NCBI RefSeq assembly: GCF_017357425.1
Contig: NZ_CP014572.1
Location: 124,001-188,000, forward strand
Reading direction: 5' to 3'
DNA: 64,000 bases
Source: Arthrobacter sp. D5-1
GTDB lineage: Bacteria; Actinomycetota; Actinomycetes; Actinomycetales; Micrococcaceae
Made by a program: the position numbers and the translations under genes. Each line of letters opens with the position of its first letter. Position 1 is the stretch's first letter. Under the pieces are notes generated by a model. The model made no database searches. It had not been told where the DNA came from and saw only the letters and a list, made by a program, of their open reading frames with translations. Below are positions 45,178 through 55,095 of the stretch, one piece after another.

Positions 45178-46947
45178 CTACTTCGTGACCCAGGGATTGG
45201 CTGCCGGTGCAGCTGGCACTAGGTCGGCGGGTTCTTCGGGCCGAGGGCTGTACTTCTTTATGGATGCCTCCACCGTTTCCTTGTGGGGTCCGGTGTACCA
45301 GGGCGTCGTGCGGACGAGCGTGGCGGGTGCGCCGGAGGCGAGGACGACGGCGCGGCCACGGTCCAGTTCGGCGAGGTTGGAAACGTCGAAGATGCGTTCC
45401 TTGCCCTCCTGGCGGGAGCGGCTGGAACCAGACTTGCCTGAGGAAGTGGAGACGTTGATGTAGCTGTAGTCTCCGATCAGGTCCGAGAGAGCACGGAGGA
45501 AGCCTTCTTCTGCGACGCCGCCGCCGTAGACCTTCACGTTCGCCGCTGACCAGATTTTCCGCATGTTCGCCTCTCCCCACAGCTCCACGCCCTGGGACCA
45601 GGACTGCAAAATCCCCATGACAATCAGGCCCTTGGAGCCGTAGTGGCTGAACTGGTCCGGCAGGGATGCCCAGCGGACGACGTTGGCCAACTCATCGAGA
45701 GCAAACAGCGCCGGCTTCGGGAGCCGGCCGCCGCTCCGCTCGGCTCGCTCTTCCATGGCCTCAGCTATGGCCACCGTCAGCGCTGTGGTGAGCGGTGCGG
45801 CTGAGCCGGCACCTTCCTTGGAGAGGATGTAGATCGTCTCCTGCGACGCAGCGAAAGCATGTGGGTTGAATTGGCGGCGGGCATCCGTGGCCACGGTTGT
45901 CCCGCCGGTCGGAGCGACCCAGCGCAGCGTGTTCCGGCTCTTGAGGCATTGGATCATCTTCTCGGCTGTGCCGAAGATACCGTCACGTTGCTTGTCAGCC
46001 AGTTCAAGTGTGGATTCAAGGCCCTTGTACTGCAGCTCGTAGTCGTGCTGTTTCAGGATGTTGATCGGTTCGCGGTTCACCTGTTCGGTGACCCAGATGT
46101 AGACCTGGGTGATGGGCAGGTCGCCGAGTGCGGCGGCGAGGAAGTACGAGGACAGAATGTCTTCGGCCTTGGGGTCGAAGTAGGCGTCGGGCTTGGACCC
46201 GGGGACGCGGGAGCCGACCGAGAAGTGCTGGGTGAGTTTGTACGCCTTCTCCTCGTCGGTGACGTAAGAGAGTGGGTTCCACCACCAGTTCGGTTCTTCC
46301 TGGGCGATCTTCTGCGGATCGAACACCCACACCGGGGCGACGGCCTCGCGGACGCCACGGGTGCCGTCCACGACGTCGCGCTTGTTCGACGTTGAAACCA
46401 CGGCACCGGGTGCGTCCAGAATGGCGGGCATGACCCGTGAGGTCGACTTACCGGTACGGGGACCCCAGATATCGAGGGACAGGTCTTCCCAGGACTGGAT
46501 GAACTTCTGCCCCGTGGAGACGACCTTGCCGACCACGATGCCGGGAGTATCAGTGACACCCAGACGCTCAGCGGTCGCCTTCGCTCCCTTCTCCGAGAAC
46601 GCGGCCAGCGACTTACCTCGTCCAAGGTACCGGGCGGCCTTATCGACCCGGGCACGCTTGGACGCACCCTTCCGCCAGGCCACCAGGACAACAATGGTCA
46701 GGGCCAAAACCACGCCAGCCAGCAAGCAGACCACAACCGTAGCCTCCGTGGGCCACGGCACACGGCCCTTGGCCAATCCGGCGATCAGATCAATGGGATG
46801 GGCTGGCGGGGCGGCGATGCCTGCCATCCACGACCCGAGATGCAAGGCACCGTAGGTTCCGCCGCCGAAGACGACGATGAACCCGATGGCCAGCCACACC
46901 AGCAGTGCTTCACCCATGCCCATCCCTTTGCGGTTTGGTGCGCTCAC
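45178..46947 (-). CDS. Type IV coupling protein (VirD4/TraG/TraD-like)
   Basis: A 589-residue inner-membrane ATPase that hands plasmid DNA to the transfer channel. Two N-terminal membrane helices (about 13-42 and 70-90), Walker A GPRTGKST (162-169), Walker B ALFALDELANV and a C-terminal RecA-like half (GSKGLIVMGILQSWSQGVEL). The start is GTG 46947, whose bases overlap the stop of the upstream VirB4 gene (GTGA), so the two are coupled. Lack of an accompanying relaxase in the window is notable. Confidence 0.92.
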   Translation of the reverse strand: MSAPNRKGMGMGEALLVWLAIGFIVVFGGGTYGALHLGSWMAGIAAPPAHPIDLIAGLAKGRVPWPTEATVVVCLLAGVVLALTIVVLVAWRKGASKRARVDKAARYLGRGKSLAAFSEKGAKATAERLGVTDTPGIVVGKVVSTGQKFIQSWEDLSLDIWGPRTGKSTSRVMPAILDAPGAVVSTSNKRDVVDGTRGVREAVAPVWVFDPQKIAQEEPNWWWNPLSYVTDEEKAYKLTQHFSVGSRVPGSKPDAYFDPKAEDILSSYFLAAALGDLPITQVYIWVTEQVNREPINILKQHDYELQYKGLESTLELADKQRDGIFGTAEKMIQCLKSRNTLRWVAPTGGTTVATDARRQFNPHAFAASQETIYILSKEGAGSAAPLTTALTVAIAEAMEERAERSGGRLPKPALFALDELANVVRWASLPDQFSHYGSKGLIVMGILQSWSQGVELWGEANMRKIWSAANVKVYGGGVAEEGFLRALSDLIGDYSYINVSTSSGKSGSSRSRQEGKERIFDVSNLAELDRGRAVVLASGAPATLVRTTPWYTGPHKETVEASIKKYSPRPEEPADLVPAAPAANPWVTK

Positions 46948-48539
46948 AGGGCGCCTCCTTCCATGGGCAGAATTGGTGCTGCCGTCTCCAGCAGGGTTTC
47001 CGGGGCAGCATGCCACTTGCCGTCGGTGTCGTTGACGCCTTCCGGGCCCTTCTCCAAGGACGTGAGACCGACCTGGACGGGGATCCCGGGACGGCCACCG
47101 ACCTTGATCAGGAACTTTCCCCGGCCCGGAGGTTCAACGTCGACGCCGCGTGAGTCCCACGCGGGCGGGTCTTGCCAGCCAATGAGCTTCTGCTGCTCCT
47201 GCCGGGACAGCGGAATGGCCGAGGTCAGCAGCGGCATTTCAGAGGCGGGGAGGCCGCCGCAGATGACCATGCCGGAGCGTTCGACGAAGCCGCGGGCTTT
47301 CATCCGGTCCTCTTCTGCCGGCAGGGCCAGCAGGTCAGACATGGTGTGGGAAATCATGATCTGCCCAACACCTACGGAGCGGTTCAACCGGGTCAGAGCG
47401 TCCACACGGTCCACCATGCCCTTACCGGCGCGAAGCGCCCGCCACAGCTCGTCCAGGACCACGAAGTAGTTCCGGCGCGGTTCCAGACCGGCGTCCGCGA
47501 GAGCGTTGGCAACGTTGACCGTGCCAAAACCGTAGGACCAGCACGCAAGCAGGACGGCTGCCTGCAGGTCTGTCTCGGTCTCGTCAATGCTGGAGACGTC
47601 GAAGACCACGGCACGGTCTCGCTTCATGGGCTGGCTGGTCTGGCGGGAGAAGATTTCCCCCAGCTTCCCGCCACCGGTCAGACCGAGCAGGGTTGCCTCC
47701 AACGCTCTGGTTTCCTGCAGGTAGATGTTCATGTCTCCCCGGTCCAGTGCGACCTGCCGGAGCTCGTCCGGAGCGGAGACGATCACGTCCAGAAGGTCCT
47801 TCAACACCGGGATGCCCTCAAAACGCTCATCGAGGACCCGCAAGGCCCGGTCCAGGATTGTCTGCTCCTGATCGGTGGGCGGGTTGTTGCGGCTGATCGT
47901 GATCAGCGAAACGACCATCGTCAGGCGGCGGCCGTGCGCGTCGGCACGGACGCGTGCGGCGTCCTCAGGGTGGCCGTTGTCTTCAAGGAGCTGGGCGGCT
48001 TCAACGGCTTGGCCCGGGTCGAGGATGTTCAGGTACCCGACACCGCGGCCGAGCCGGATGACCTGCCCGCCGAGGGCCCGGACGGCTTTGACGTGCTCGC
48101 CCTTGAGGTCACCGAGGATCAAGGGATGAACGCCTTGGGCAGAGAGCCCGATGAACATCCGACGCACGACGGTGGACTTTCCCAAACCGGGCTTTCCGAG
48201 GATGAAGGCCGAGGGGTTGGAAATCAGCCGGGCGCGCTGGAACCAGCTGATCGGGTCGCAGCAGACCGTGGCCTGTGTTTCCTCGTGGCGCCCCAGCGGG
48301 ACACCGATCATGGGCGAGGACGCACCGGAGGAGAACGGCCACAGCCCGCAGACCTGAACAGTTGTTCCCCGGTACTGCTTCACGGAGGGGACGAGCTGGG
48401 CCATGCCGCCGCCGCGACCGGGCCAGCCACGGGCACCAGGACCGGCAGGGCGGGGCTGCTTTTCAGCCTTCTTCGGCTCAGCTTTGACCCGAGTAGTGCT
48501 GTGTTTCGAGGAACGGGGGAAGAGTTTCGGGAGGGTCAT
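46944..48539 (-). CDS. VirB4/TraC-like conjugation ATPase
   Basis: A 531-residue ATPase powering the transfer channel. A disordered basic start (about 1-45), Walker A GKPGLGKST (115-123), an arginine/TTG-rich mid-region (TMVVSLITISRNNP) and Walker B NYFVVLDELWRAL near 367, then SVGVGQIMISHTM. Actinobacterial VirB4-type proteins of this size act with SCO6880-like partners. The start overlaps the SCO6880 stop (TAATG), continuing the coupled operon. Confidence 0.9.
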   Translation of the reverse strand: MTLPKLFPRSSKHSTTRVKAEPKKAEKQPRPAGPGARGWPGRGGGMAQLVPSVKQYRGTTVQVCGLWPFSSGASSPMIGVPLGRHEETQATVCCDPISWFQRARLISNPSAFILGKPGLGKSTVVRRMFIGLSAQGVHPLILGDLKGEHVKAVRALGGQVIRLGRGVGYLNILDPGQAVEAAQLLEDNGHPEDAARVRADAHGRRLTMVVSLITISRNNPPTDQEQTILDRALRVLDERFEGIPVLKDLLDVIVSAPDELRQVALDRGDMNIYLQETRALEATLLGLTGGGKLGEIFSRQTSQPMKRDRAVVFDVSSIDETETDLQAAVLLACWSYGFGTVNVANALADAGLEPRRNYFVVLDELWRALRAGKGMVDRVDALTRLNRSVGVGQIMISHTMSDLLALPAEEDRMKARGFVERSGMVICGGLPASEMPLLTSAIPLSRQEQQKLIGWQDPPAWDSRGVDVEPPGRGKFLIKVGGRPGIPVQVGLTSLEKGPEGVNDTDGKWHAAPETLLETAAPILPMEGGAL

Positions 48540-50047
48540 TACAGTGCATCCTTAATCTCGGACGGGACCATGCTGTGCTCGGGCAGCACCAAGCCCAGAG
48601 GCAGGGACGCGGCGAACACCGTGTCCTGCGCACCGTAAGCGGGACGCAGCAACAACCTGGCGCTACCGGAACTCTGTTCCACAGCAGCCACAGCGTCTGG
48701 AAGACGTTCCCGATCCGTCACGGTGGCCGTGACGACCACACCGAAGTTCACCAACCCGGCCCCTTGTGCTTCTTCCTGCGCGGTCTGCGCCGCTGATCGC
48801 GCATCAACCAAGGCGCGGGCGGACGGGCGGGTTCCGGAGGTGATACGAACGTTGGCGTTGTTCTGATCCTGTTCCACCACGGCAGCGGCCCGAGCCGAAT
48901 CCATCGGACGGTACAGCAGGGACACGCGCTTGCGGTCAACGTCCCCGTGCGGGGCCAGCAACCGGGACAGGACCGAGGAATTCACCGATCCACGCGGGGC
49001 ACCTGTCATGGTCCAGGACGCCGAGAACGCGGAATCGTGCCGGTAGTTCTCCCAGTTGGACTGGTGCGCGGTGGGTCCGACCTCGCCCCAGGTCAGGGAC
49101 ACCGGGGACCCGGCAGCATGGGCTTCATCGATGATCAGCGCTGCGGGAGGATCGTAGGCGATCCGTACAACCTCGCAGAGTTCCTGCGCGGTTGTCGGGC
49201 GGGCGATCCCGGCCCCGGTGGACTGCAGCCGTGCCGAAAGGCCGGGGATCCGGGAGGCCAGGTCACGGGCGACTTCTTCAGGCGTCCGCTTCTTCGCACC
49301 TGTACGGATCGCGGCGTTGAACGTCAACGAAACCCAGGCGCGGACCGTTGCCGATCCTTCCGGGTAGGTGGCCACAACCTCGTTCAGCATCTCCCGGGCG
49401 AACGCGGGTGCTTCCGGGTCGATGTTCATCAGTACTTCGTTCCGCAGCCGGTACCCCGAGTCCGGGGCGGTCTCGATCGTGACAGCTGCGGCGTCCAGCC
49501 CGGCCTCATCGGCCAGTCCGGCGAGCCAGCCGCCCCAGTTCGCGACCCACGCATCGACTTGCTCAGGGTCAACCAGTGATGCCCCGTCAGGTTCGGTGGA
49601 GAAGATCACGGTGAAGTGGCCCGTGGTGGGTACGTGCAGCAGGGCGAACGGGCGCTTGTAGGAATCAGTGAACTCGTACAGGGTCGACTTCGCAGCCAAC
49701 CCGGGGAGCTGGTACATGCCCCACGGCGTTACGCCGAGCGGGCCGGAACGGTAGAGATTCGTCCCCGAGGAACGGGAGATCTTGAAAGCCAAACGAGTGC
49801 CGGCACGGTCAACAACGGACTGGCCATGCTTGTCCTTGACTGTCAGCAACAGCAAGCTGAGACCGGCAAAGGCAAGGACGCCCAGGCCGACGAACAGGCC
49901 CCAAATAGCGAAGCTGATAATGCCCGCCAACAACCCGCCAAAGAAGATGACTGTACTGAGCGCGCTGAGGTTGGCCAGCCCGGCTGAGCGCGGTACGCGC
50001 CAGTTGCCGTAGGACGGTTCTTTGTATTCGGTGTTAATTGCTGCCAC
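48539..50047 (-). CDS. SCO6880 family conjugation membrane protein
   Basis: A 502-residue protein with two close N-terminal membrane helices (PrgI/VirB3-like, about 25-72) and a large cytoplasmic domain (LGVTPWGMYQLPGLAAKSTL, FTVIFSTEPDGASLVDPEQV, SLTFNAAIRTGAKKRTPEEV) characteristic of the SCO6880 family, which stands in for VirB3 plus the N-terminal part of VirB4. GTG 50047 starts inside the end of the TrbL-like gene (14-base overlap). Confidence 0.9.
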   Translation of the reverse strand: MAAINTEYKEPSYGNWRVPRSAGLANLSALSTVIFFGGLLAGIISFAIWGLFVGLGVLAFAGLSLLLLTVKDKHGQSVVDRAGTRLAFKISRSSGTNLYRSGPLGVTPWGMYQLPGLAAKSTLYEFTDSYKRPFALLHVPTTGHFTVIFSTEPDGASLVDPEQVDAWVANWGGWLAGLADEAGLDAAAVTIETAPDSGYRLRNEVLMNIDPEAPAFAREMLNEVVATYPEGSATVRAWVSLTFNAAIRTGAKKRTPEEVARDLASRIPGLSARLQSTGAGIARPTTAQELCEVVRIAYDPPAALIIDEAHAAGSPVSLTWGEVGPTAHQSNWENYRHDSAFSASWTMTGAPRGSVNSSVLSRLLAPHGDVDRKRVSLLYRPMDSARAAAVVEQDQNNANVRITSGTRPSARALVDARSAAQTAQEEAQGAGLVNFGVVVTATVTDRERLPDAVAAVEQSSGSARLLLRPAYGAQDTVFAASLPLGLVLPEHSMVPSEIKDAL

Positions 50048-51332
50048 TGGGGCCCTCCCCGGTTGAATCCTGCGCGGTCTTTTCGATTGCCTGTGACGTC
50101 GCGGACGCCACCTTTGCTCCTGTAGCTACAGCCACACCAGCCGGGCCAGCTGCCGCTGCTCCCCCACTGGCTGCGGCCGTCCCTGCACTGGCACCAGTTG
50201 CCGCTCCTGCGGATCCAGCGGTTCCTGCCGTGCCTGCCTTGGCTGCTCCAGCAGTTCCAGCAGCTCCGCCCGGTCCCGTAGCGCCCGGGGTAGGTTGCCC
50301 TCCCCCTCCTCGTGGGCCGGATGTTCCATCGCTGCCCTTGGGCGAGCTGCCGGTTTGCGTGCTCTGGGTGTTCGATGTGCTTGTTGACGATGAAGGGGTT
50401 GGGGACGCGTTGCCCCTGCCACTGCCCCCGCGTCCAAGGGAGACGGCCCCTGTGGCAATGGCACCGACGGCTGCTCCCGCACCGGCACCTCCGCCGGAGG
50501 CTACGGCCCCGACCATGGGAGTAACGAATCGCATCAGAGCAGGCAGCGCGAACAACGCCACGATCATCAACGTGAAACCAGTGATGGAGCCGATCAAGGC
50601 GTCCTGGCCCTTGCCGCCCATGAGCAGGAATGCGACGGAGTAGACGATGGCTGCGGCTGGTTTGTAGAGGATGAAAGCGATGGTCCAGCCCACTGCTTTC
50701 TGGAACCACTGCCTTCCCATCTCCGTATTCGTGAACGCGGATGTGGTCGGAAGAATGCCCGCCAGAATCACCAACATGCCACTGCGAACGACCATCAGTA
50801 CGATCTGCACGAGAGACGCGAGCAGGCCGATGAGACCCAGAACGATCAGGATGAAAACCCCGACACCTGTCTGATTCGTCAAGATCAACAGCTGCATCGA
50901 CTCGGCAAAGCCCTTGCCGTCCGTGGAACGGTTGATGATCGCGGCAGAAAAGGCATCCGCCGCGATCACCAGGATCGAAATCACTCCTAGGCCCAGGCCG
51001 GATACCAAGGTGAGCGTGACCAAGGAACGGAGCAGGTCCTTTAGGGGTGCTCCGCGCTGCTCCCAAATCAGCCTGATACCGCCGAGGATGACGGCCAGGA
51101 CTGCCAGAGCCAACGTCCATGGCATCAACTCGCTGTTGACCATTGAAACAACAGGACTGGCTGTAGAGCCATCTTGGCTGGTCAGGTTCACCGTTGGAGT
51201 TGAAACCCAGAAGGTGGACAGAGTTGTGACCATCTGGCTCATGCCCTCAAGGATGGCTTTGGCCATGTTGCCCATGGCGTCATCAGTGAGACCGGAGATC
51301 CAATCTCCAACCGGGTTCCATACCGGCCTCAT
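50034..51332 (-). CDS. VirB6/TrbL-like polytopic channel protein
   Basis: A 432-residue protein with about six to seven membrane helices in the first 270 residues (MNSELMPWTLALAVLAVIL-type segments) and a long low-complexity Gly/Ala/Thr/Ser C-terminal tail (PTPSSSTSTSNTQ, TAGTAGSAGAATG). Architecture fits VirB6/TrbL channel components. ATG 51332 overlaps the previous stop by four bases. Confidence 0.85.
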   Translation of the reverse strand: MRPVWNPVGDWISGLTDDAMGNMAKAILEGMSQMVTTLSTFWVSTPTVNLTSQDGSTASPVVSMVNSELMPWTLALAVLAVILGGIRLIWEQRGAPLKDLLRSLVTLTLVSGLGLGVISILVIAADAFSAAIINRSTDGKGFAESMQLLILTNQTGVGVFILIVLGLIGLLASLVQIVLMVVRSGMLVILAGILPTTSAFTNTEMGRQWFQKAVGWTIAFILYKPAAAIVYSVAFLLMGGKGQDALIGSITGFTLMIVALFALPALMRFVTPMVGAVASGGGAGAGAAVGAIATGAVSLGRGGSGRGNASPTPSSSTSTSNTQSTQTGSSPKGSDGTSGPRGGGGQPTPGATGPGGAAGTAGAAKAGTAGTAGSAGAATGASAGTAAASGGAAAAGPAGVAVATGAKVASATSQAIEKTAQDSTGEGPSGSN

Positions 51333-52063
51333 GCGCCGCTCCAAGGGATGAATCCTGAAAGATCGCGGATCTGGCGCGGTTCTTCCAGGGGTGCACCGTT
51401 GTCAGCGACGACGCCCTTCCAGTCCCCGTCCTGCCAGAGAAGGGTTGTACGGACGGATGCAAGAGCGCCGGTGTCAGCTTTGAATGCGAGCTCTACCACC
51501 GCTTGGTTCGCTGTGTATGAAACGTTGAACCCCGCAATCTGAACCTTTACGTTTGTCGGCGGCGCGGCCGTTTGCGAAGCCTTCATGCCTGCGTCTCGGC
51601 CAGGACCTTTAGCTGCGAGCTGGTCAGCAATGGCGCGTTCTTTTGAGGGATCGCTGCCAAGGGCCCAGAGGTTCACTGCGGCGTATAGCGCCCCTTGCGG
51701 AGAGTGGGCGAAGCAAGACCTCATGCCTTGGTCATCGGTCTTGCCCGGGCCGACTTTGGGATCTGTCGGGGCCGCCATAGTTCCAACGAGTTCCCACTTG
51801 CTCGCCGGAGCCTTCCCCAATGCCGTTTCGGCGGACGCTGGCAGTCCGCAGACACTCTTGCCGGACACGGCGGATACGCTGGGTTCAGCTGTGGCGGCAC
51901 TGCTGGATTCTGCCGGGGCTGGTAGGGCGTTTCCCTGTCCTTTGGGGAGCAGGAAGATCACGACGGCTGCTGCGATCAGCGCGACCACCAGCGCGGCAGC
52001 AATGATGAAACCGGGTTTGGTGAACGGATTGCTTTCGGTGGTGCTCTCTGTTGACTGGCTCAT
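51329..52063 (-). CDS. Single-pass membrane protein of the conjugation operon
   Basis: A 244-residue protein with a cytoplasmic Ser/Thr start, one membrane helix (about 18-40) and an extracytoplasmic domain with two Cys (KSVCGLPAS, GMRSCFAHS) and a C-terminal LLWQDGDWKGVVADNG strand pair reminiscent of VirB8/NTF2-like transfer proteins. Similar proteins occur at this position in actinobacterial transfer operons. VirB8-like function is inferred. Confidence 0.75.
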   Translation of the reverse strand: MSQSTESTTESNPFTKPGFIIAAALVVALIAAAVVIFLLPKGQGNALPAPAESSSAATAEPSVSAVSGKSVCGLPASAETALGKAPASKWELVGTMAAPTDPKVGPGKTDDQGMRSCFAHSPQGALYAAVNLWALGSDPSKERAIADQLAAKGPGRDAGMKASQTAAPPTNVKVQIAGFNVSYTANQAVVELAFKADTGALASVRTTLLWQDGDWKGVVADNGAPLEEPRQIRDLSGFIPWSGA

Positions 52064-52090
52064 AGTGAACCTCCCGTTGTTGGTGCTGGA

Positions 52091-52360
52091 TTAGACGAAG
52101 GCGCGGACGATGCCTGCGGCACCGGTGATGATGATGCAGCCCAGCAGGACCCAGCCAAGCTTGGCCAGGGACTGGCCGCCTTCTCCGCGCTGGAGCTGGA
52201 TGACCATGGTGATGCCGACGATGATGACGCCGAGAACACCTAGGACGAGGCCGATACCGGAGGCCCAGTTCAGGACGGTGAGCAGTCCGCCGGCTTCAGC
52301 GGGTACGACCGGTGTCGGGTTCGGGATGGTGCTGGTGGTGATTGCGGTGATCGAGTTCAT
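52091..52360 (-). CDS. Small two-helix protein, VirB2/TrbC pilin-like
   Basis: An 89-residue protein with a short extracytoplasmic start, two hydrophobic helices (LLTVLNWASGIGLVLGVLGV and LGWVLLGCIIITGAAGIV) joined by a polar loop. This is the layout of VirB2-type subunits in Gram-positive transfer systems. Position between DUF6668 and the membrane protein fits. Confidence 0.72.
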   Translation of the reverse strand: MNSITAITTSTIPNPTPVVPAEAGGLLTVLNWASGIGLVLGVLGVIIVGITMVIQLQRGEGGQSLAKLGWVLLGCIIITGAAGIVRAFV

Positions 52361-52373
52361 GATGAGTGACCTT

Positions 52374-52982
52374 TCAGTGGTTGGTGCTTGGGCTGGTTTC
52401 GGTAACCAGGGCGGTTACGTCGGTGATGAAGCGTTGGTATTCGCGGGCCGTTGGTGTTGTGGTGGAGTCTCCGTGCCGCCATGCCTCGACCCAGGGAAGA
52501 GTCCAGAGACGGGGCGCTCCCCCGCCGACGATGGCCGTGAAATCGCGGAGCGCTTTGGGTGTCTTTCCCGGCGCGTCCGCGAGGACGGCGAGGCCGAGCA
52601 ACTCCACAGCAGGGGCGGCACCGGAGGCCCATTGCGTCAAAGCGCTTTGAGCGGCGGTGAGGCCGCGCATGTCTGCACGACAAACCAACAGCACGCGGGG
52701 CTTGCTGCCGTCCTGCAGGACAGGCCAGCAGTGCCCGGTCGGGCGTGCTCCCTCGAGCAGGTCAGCGGTGCGGCTTTCACCGGCTCCACCATGGCTCCCG
52801 ACGACCCACAGAGCGGCGGTGCCGGTGATGGTGCGGCTGGCCAGACGATCTGCGGTGTCAGGTTCGACCATGCCCTTGAGCGGTGTGCTGATCACGGCAG
52901 CCGGCGGGACGTGCACGTCAGGTGTTTCTTCTTCGATGCTCTCGGCCGGGCTGGTGACCCAGGGGTTCAGGGACAGTTGCAT
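52374..52982 (-). CDS. DUF6668 family conjugation protein
   Basis: A 202-residue cytosolic protein with an LWVVGSHGGAGESRTADLL stretch (a degenerate P-loop-like GSHGGAGES) and RVLLVCRADMRGLTAAQSAL. This is the DUF6668 pattern seen next to MinD-like ATPases in actinobacterial transfer operons. Probably a partner of the adjacent ParA/MinD-like protein. Confidence 0.82.
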   Translation of the reverse strand: MQLSLNPWVTSPAESIEEETPDVHVPPAAVISTPLKGMVEPDTADRLASRTITGTAALWVVGSHGGAGESRTADLLEGARPTGHCWPVLQDGSKPRVLLVCRADMRGLTAAQSALTQWASGAAPAVELLGLAVLADAPGKTPKALRDFTAIVGGGAPRLWTLPWVEAWRHGDSTTTPTAREYQRFITDVTALVTETSPSTNH

Positions 52983-53015
52983 GGTTCCTCCTTCCTTCCG
53001 TTCGGTAGTGACTGT

Positions 53016-54539
53016 TTAGAAGCCTTCGGCGACGGCGGCAGCTGCGGCCAGCCATGCCCGTTGGGTTGCGGGCTGGAGGGCTTCGTAGCGGATGGGGCCG
53101 TTGACCAGGGCGGGGTCGTAGGGAATTCGGACGACTGTCCGGACGAACGGCTCAAATCCGTCAGCGATCCGTTGGGCTTCGGCCTTTGCTCGCTTGAGGG
53201 CGTCGCCGGTCATGCTGCGCTTGGCATCGGTCGATTCAGAGACGATGACGACGGCGTTGCGGGCCAGTTCAGCGTCGTGGCCACCACGGGATTCCAGAGT
53301 CTGCAGTGTCAGTCTGGCGGCCTCTGCGCGGTCCTCGATAGCGGTGACCGGAACGACCAGCTGGTTGGTGTGGTCGATCATCCGACGCCAGTTCGCAGCC
53401 CGGGCGGTGTTACCGGAGTCCATGACCACCAGCCGGTAGTAACGGGTCAGCACCTGGTGGGCGATGTCGACTTCCTCGGCGGTGACTTCGTGGTCGCCTT
53501 CTTCGTTCTCATCTGAGCGCAGCACGTCGAACTTGTCTGCCGTCTGGTGGTGCACGAACTTAGCGATTTCGGCTGCGTTCGTGGACGGGGACAGCAGTTC
53601 CGTGGAGGAATCGATCAGGTCCAGGACGCTGCGGTTGTGCGCGCCCTTTTCCGTGCGCCAGCCCAGGGTGCCTTGGGATTCGTTGTTGTCCCAGGCGACG
53701 GTGGCCGCGCCGCTGTAGCGGGCAAGGATGGCAGAGAGCATCACGACAGTGGGTGTCTTGTTTGCCCCGCCCTTGCGGTTGACCACGGCGATGGTCCGGG
53801 GACCGGGCCAGTGCTGGCTCACGGTGCGGATATCTTCGCGTTCGGACAGCTCTTCAGGAGAGGGGTCCATGCGGAAACCGAGCCGGGTCAGTGTCCCCCG
53901 CCAGCCCTGTGTGGCTGGCTCCAGGACCGGAGCGCTGACCAGGAACGAGGTTTCCTTCAAGCTGCGCCGTGTTGCCGGTTCCTCAGGACCGGTCACAGCG
54001 GCCTGCGGTTCTTTTGCATCGATGATCCGCTGCGTGGTTGAGCTGGCAGGCCCGGAGCTGACCTGGATATCCGTCGTTACATCGGCTTCTACGGGCGTGG
54101 GCGGCCACGGCTGGCGGTCCACTGCCGCTGCCGTAGCTTCGACGGTGGCGGGCTGTGCGGGAGCAGGGATCGGTTCCGGGGCCGTTACGGGGACTGTTTC
54201 AATGACGGCCGGTGATACGGTCTCGGGCGTGGTCGCGGGGGCCTGGGCCCGGCGGCGTGCCGGGCGCGGCTCGTAAGAGACGGATTCGATCTTGTTGTCC
54301 GGGTGCACGATCAGTTCGCCGTGTCCTTCGGGATCCTCGATCTGGACCCGTACCGGGCGCTGCAGCGTCTGTGCTTCGCCCACGACGAGGGCGAGGGCGT
54401 TGTTCCGGAGGTCTTGCATGGTATCCCCGTCGGGGACGACGCGGGAGTTACCGGCGACGACGACTTCGGCGGTTCCGTTGTCGCGGACGATGGCCTTGAT
54501 GTTGGGAAAGGCCAGGACCTCAGTTGATGCAGTACTCAT
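53016..54539 (-). CDS. MinD/ParA-like ATPase of the conjugation operon
   Basis: A 507-residue protein. The N-terminal 60 residues form a small fold (VLAFPNIKAIVRDNGTAEVV), followed by a long Pro/Ala/Thr linker and a C-terminal MinD/ParA ATPase with deviant Walker A NRKGGANKTPT, switch VVMDSGNTARAANW and VPVTAIEDRAEAARLT. Probably positions transfer machinery at the pole or septum. It is distinct from the partition ParA at the window end. 5' of DUF6668 in the same unit. Confidence 0.87.
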   Translation of the reverse strand: MSTASTEVLAFPNIKAIVRDNGTAEVVVAGNSRVVPDGDTMQDLRNNALALVVGEAQTLQRPVRVQIEDPEGHGELIVHPDNKIESVSYEPRPARRRAQAPATTPETVSPAVIETVPVTAPEPIPAPAQPATVEATAAAVDRQPWPPTPVEADVTTDIQVSSGPASSTTQRIIDAKEPQAAVTGPEEPATRRSLKETSFLVSAPVLEPATQGWRGTLTRLGFRMDPSPEELSEREDIRTVSQHWPGPRTIAVVNRKGGANKTPTVVMLSAILARYSGAATVAWDNNESQGTLGWRTEKGAHNRSVLDLIDSSTELLSPSTNAAEIAKFVHHQTADKFDVLRSDENEEGDHEVTAEEVDIAHQVLTRYYRLVVMDSGNTARAANWRRMIDHTNQLVVPVTAIEDRAEAARLTLQTLESRGGHDAELARNAVVIVSESTDAKRSMTGDALKRAKAEAQRIADGFEPFVRTVVRIPYDPALVNGPIRYEALQPATQRAWLAAAAAVAEGF

Positions 54540-54582
54540 GAACTTTCTTCCTTTACGTGTGAGAGGTGAAGAGGGGTTACCT

Positions 54583-55095
54583 CTAGGACGCTGGTGGTGT
54601 CAGCCGATTGATCTTCCACGGGGCGTCCTTCCCCGTGCGGAGCAGCTGCAATGTGTAGGTCCCGGCGTCGGTCGGGACAGTGGCGATGACGCCGTAGCCG
54701 TTGGCTTCATCGACGGTCAGCTTGGCCGGGCCGGTGACGCGGCTGGCTGGAATGTTCGCCGGATCCACCGCTGAGTAGTCGGCGGTGGCCTGCGGGGTGA
54801 GCCAGCGGGCAAGATCATTGGCCCACTGTTGTTCCTTGGCCGTCGGGCGGGCGAAGTCGGCCATGGCCTTCTGCGCGACGTCCACGGCCTGATCCTTGCT
54901 GGCTTGATCCCAGGAGATGCCAATGGTGGGAGGGACGGTCCCGCCCGGTGCTTGTGGGCCGCTGTCGACGCTCAATGAGACCGGAGCTGAGGGCGTGGCC
55001 GTGGTCTCCGTCGGTGCCGGTGTGGTGTTAGACGCTGGTGCGCATCCGGCGCACAGCAGAGCTACCGCTGCAATGAGGGCCAGGGGCTTTTTCAC
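54583..55095 (-). CDS. Lipoprotein of the conjugation operon
   Basis: A 170-residue lipoprotein. Lipobox LLCAGCAPAS (Cys18), a Thr/Pro stalk, and a C-terminal domain ending in GTYTLQLLRTGKDAPWKINR that resembles NTF2/VirB8-like or conjugal-transfer small lipoproteins. Starts four bases inside the upstream hydrolase gene (ATGA overlap), so it is coupled to it. Confidence 0.78.
   Translation of the reverse strand: MKKPLALIAAVALLCAGCAPASNTTPAPTETTATPSAPVSLSVDSGPQAPGGTVPPTIGISWDQASKDQAVDVAQKAMADFARPTAKEQQWANDLARWLTPQATADYSAVDPANIPASRVTGPAKLTVDEANGYGVIATVPTDAGTYTLQLLRTGKDAPWKINRLTPPAS

Noticed and set aside
47172..48638. 488-codon plus-strand frame opposite VirB4
   Set aside because: Shadow; no start-region RBS or motif, while the minus strand has Walker A and B.
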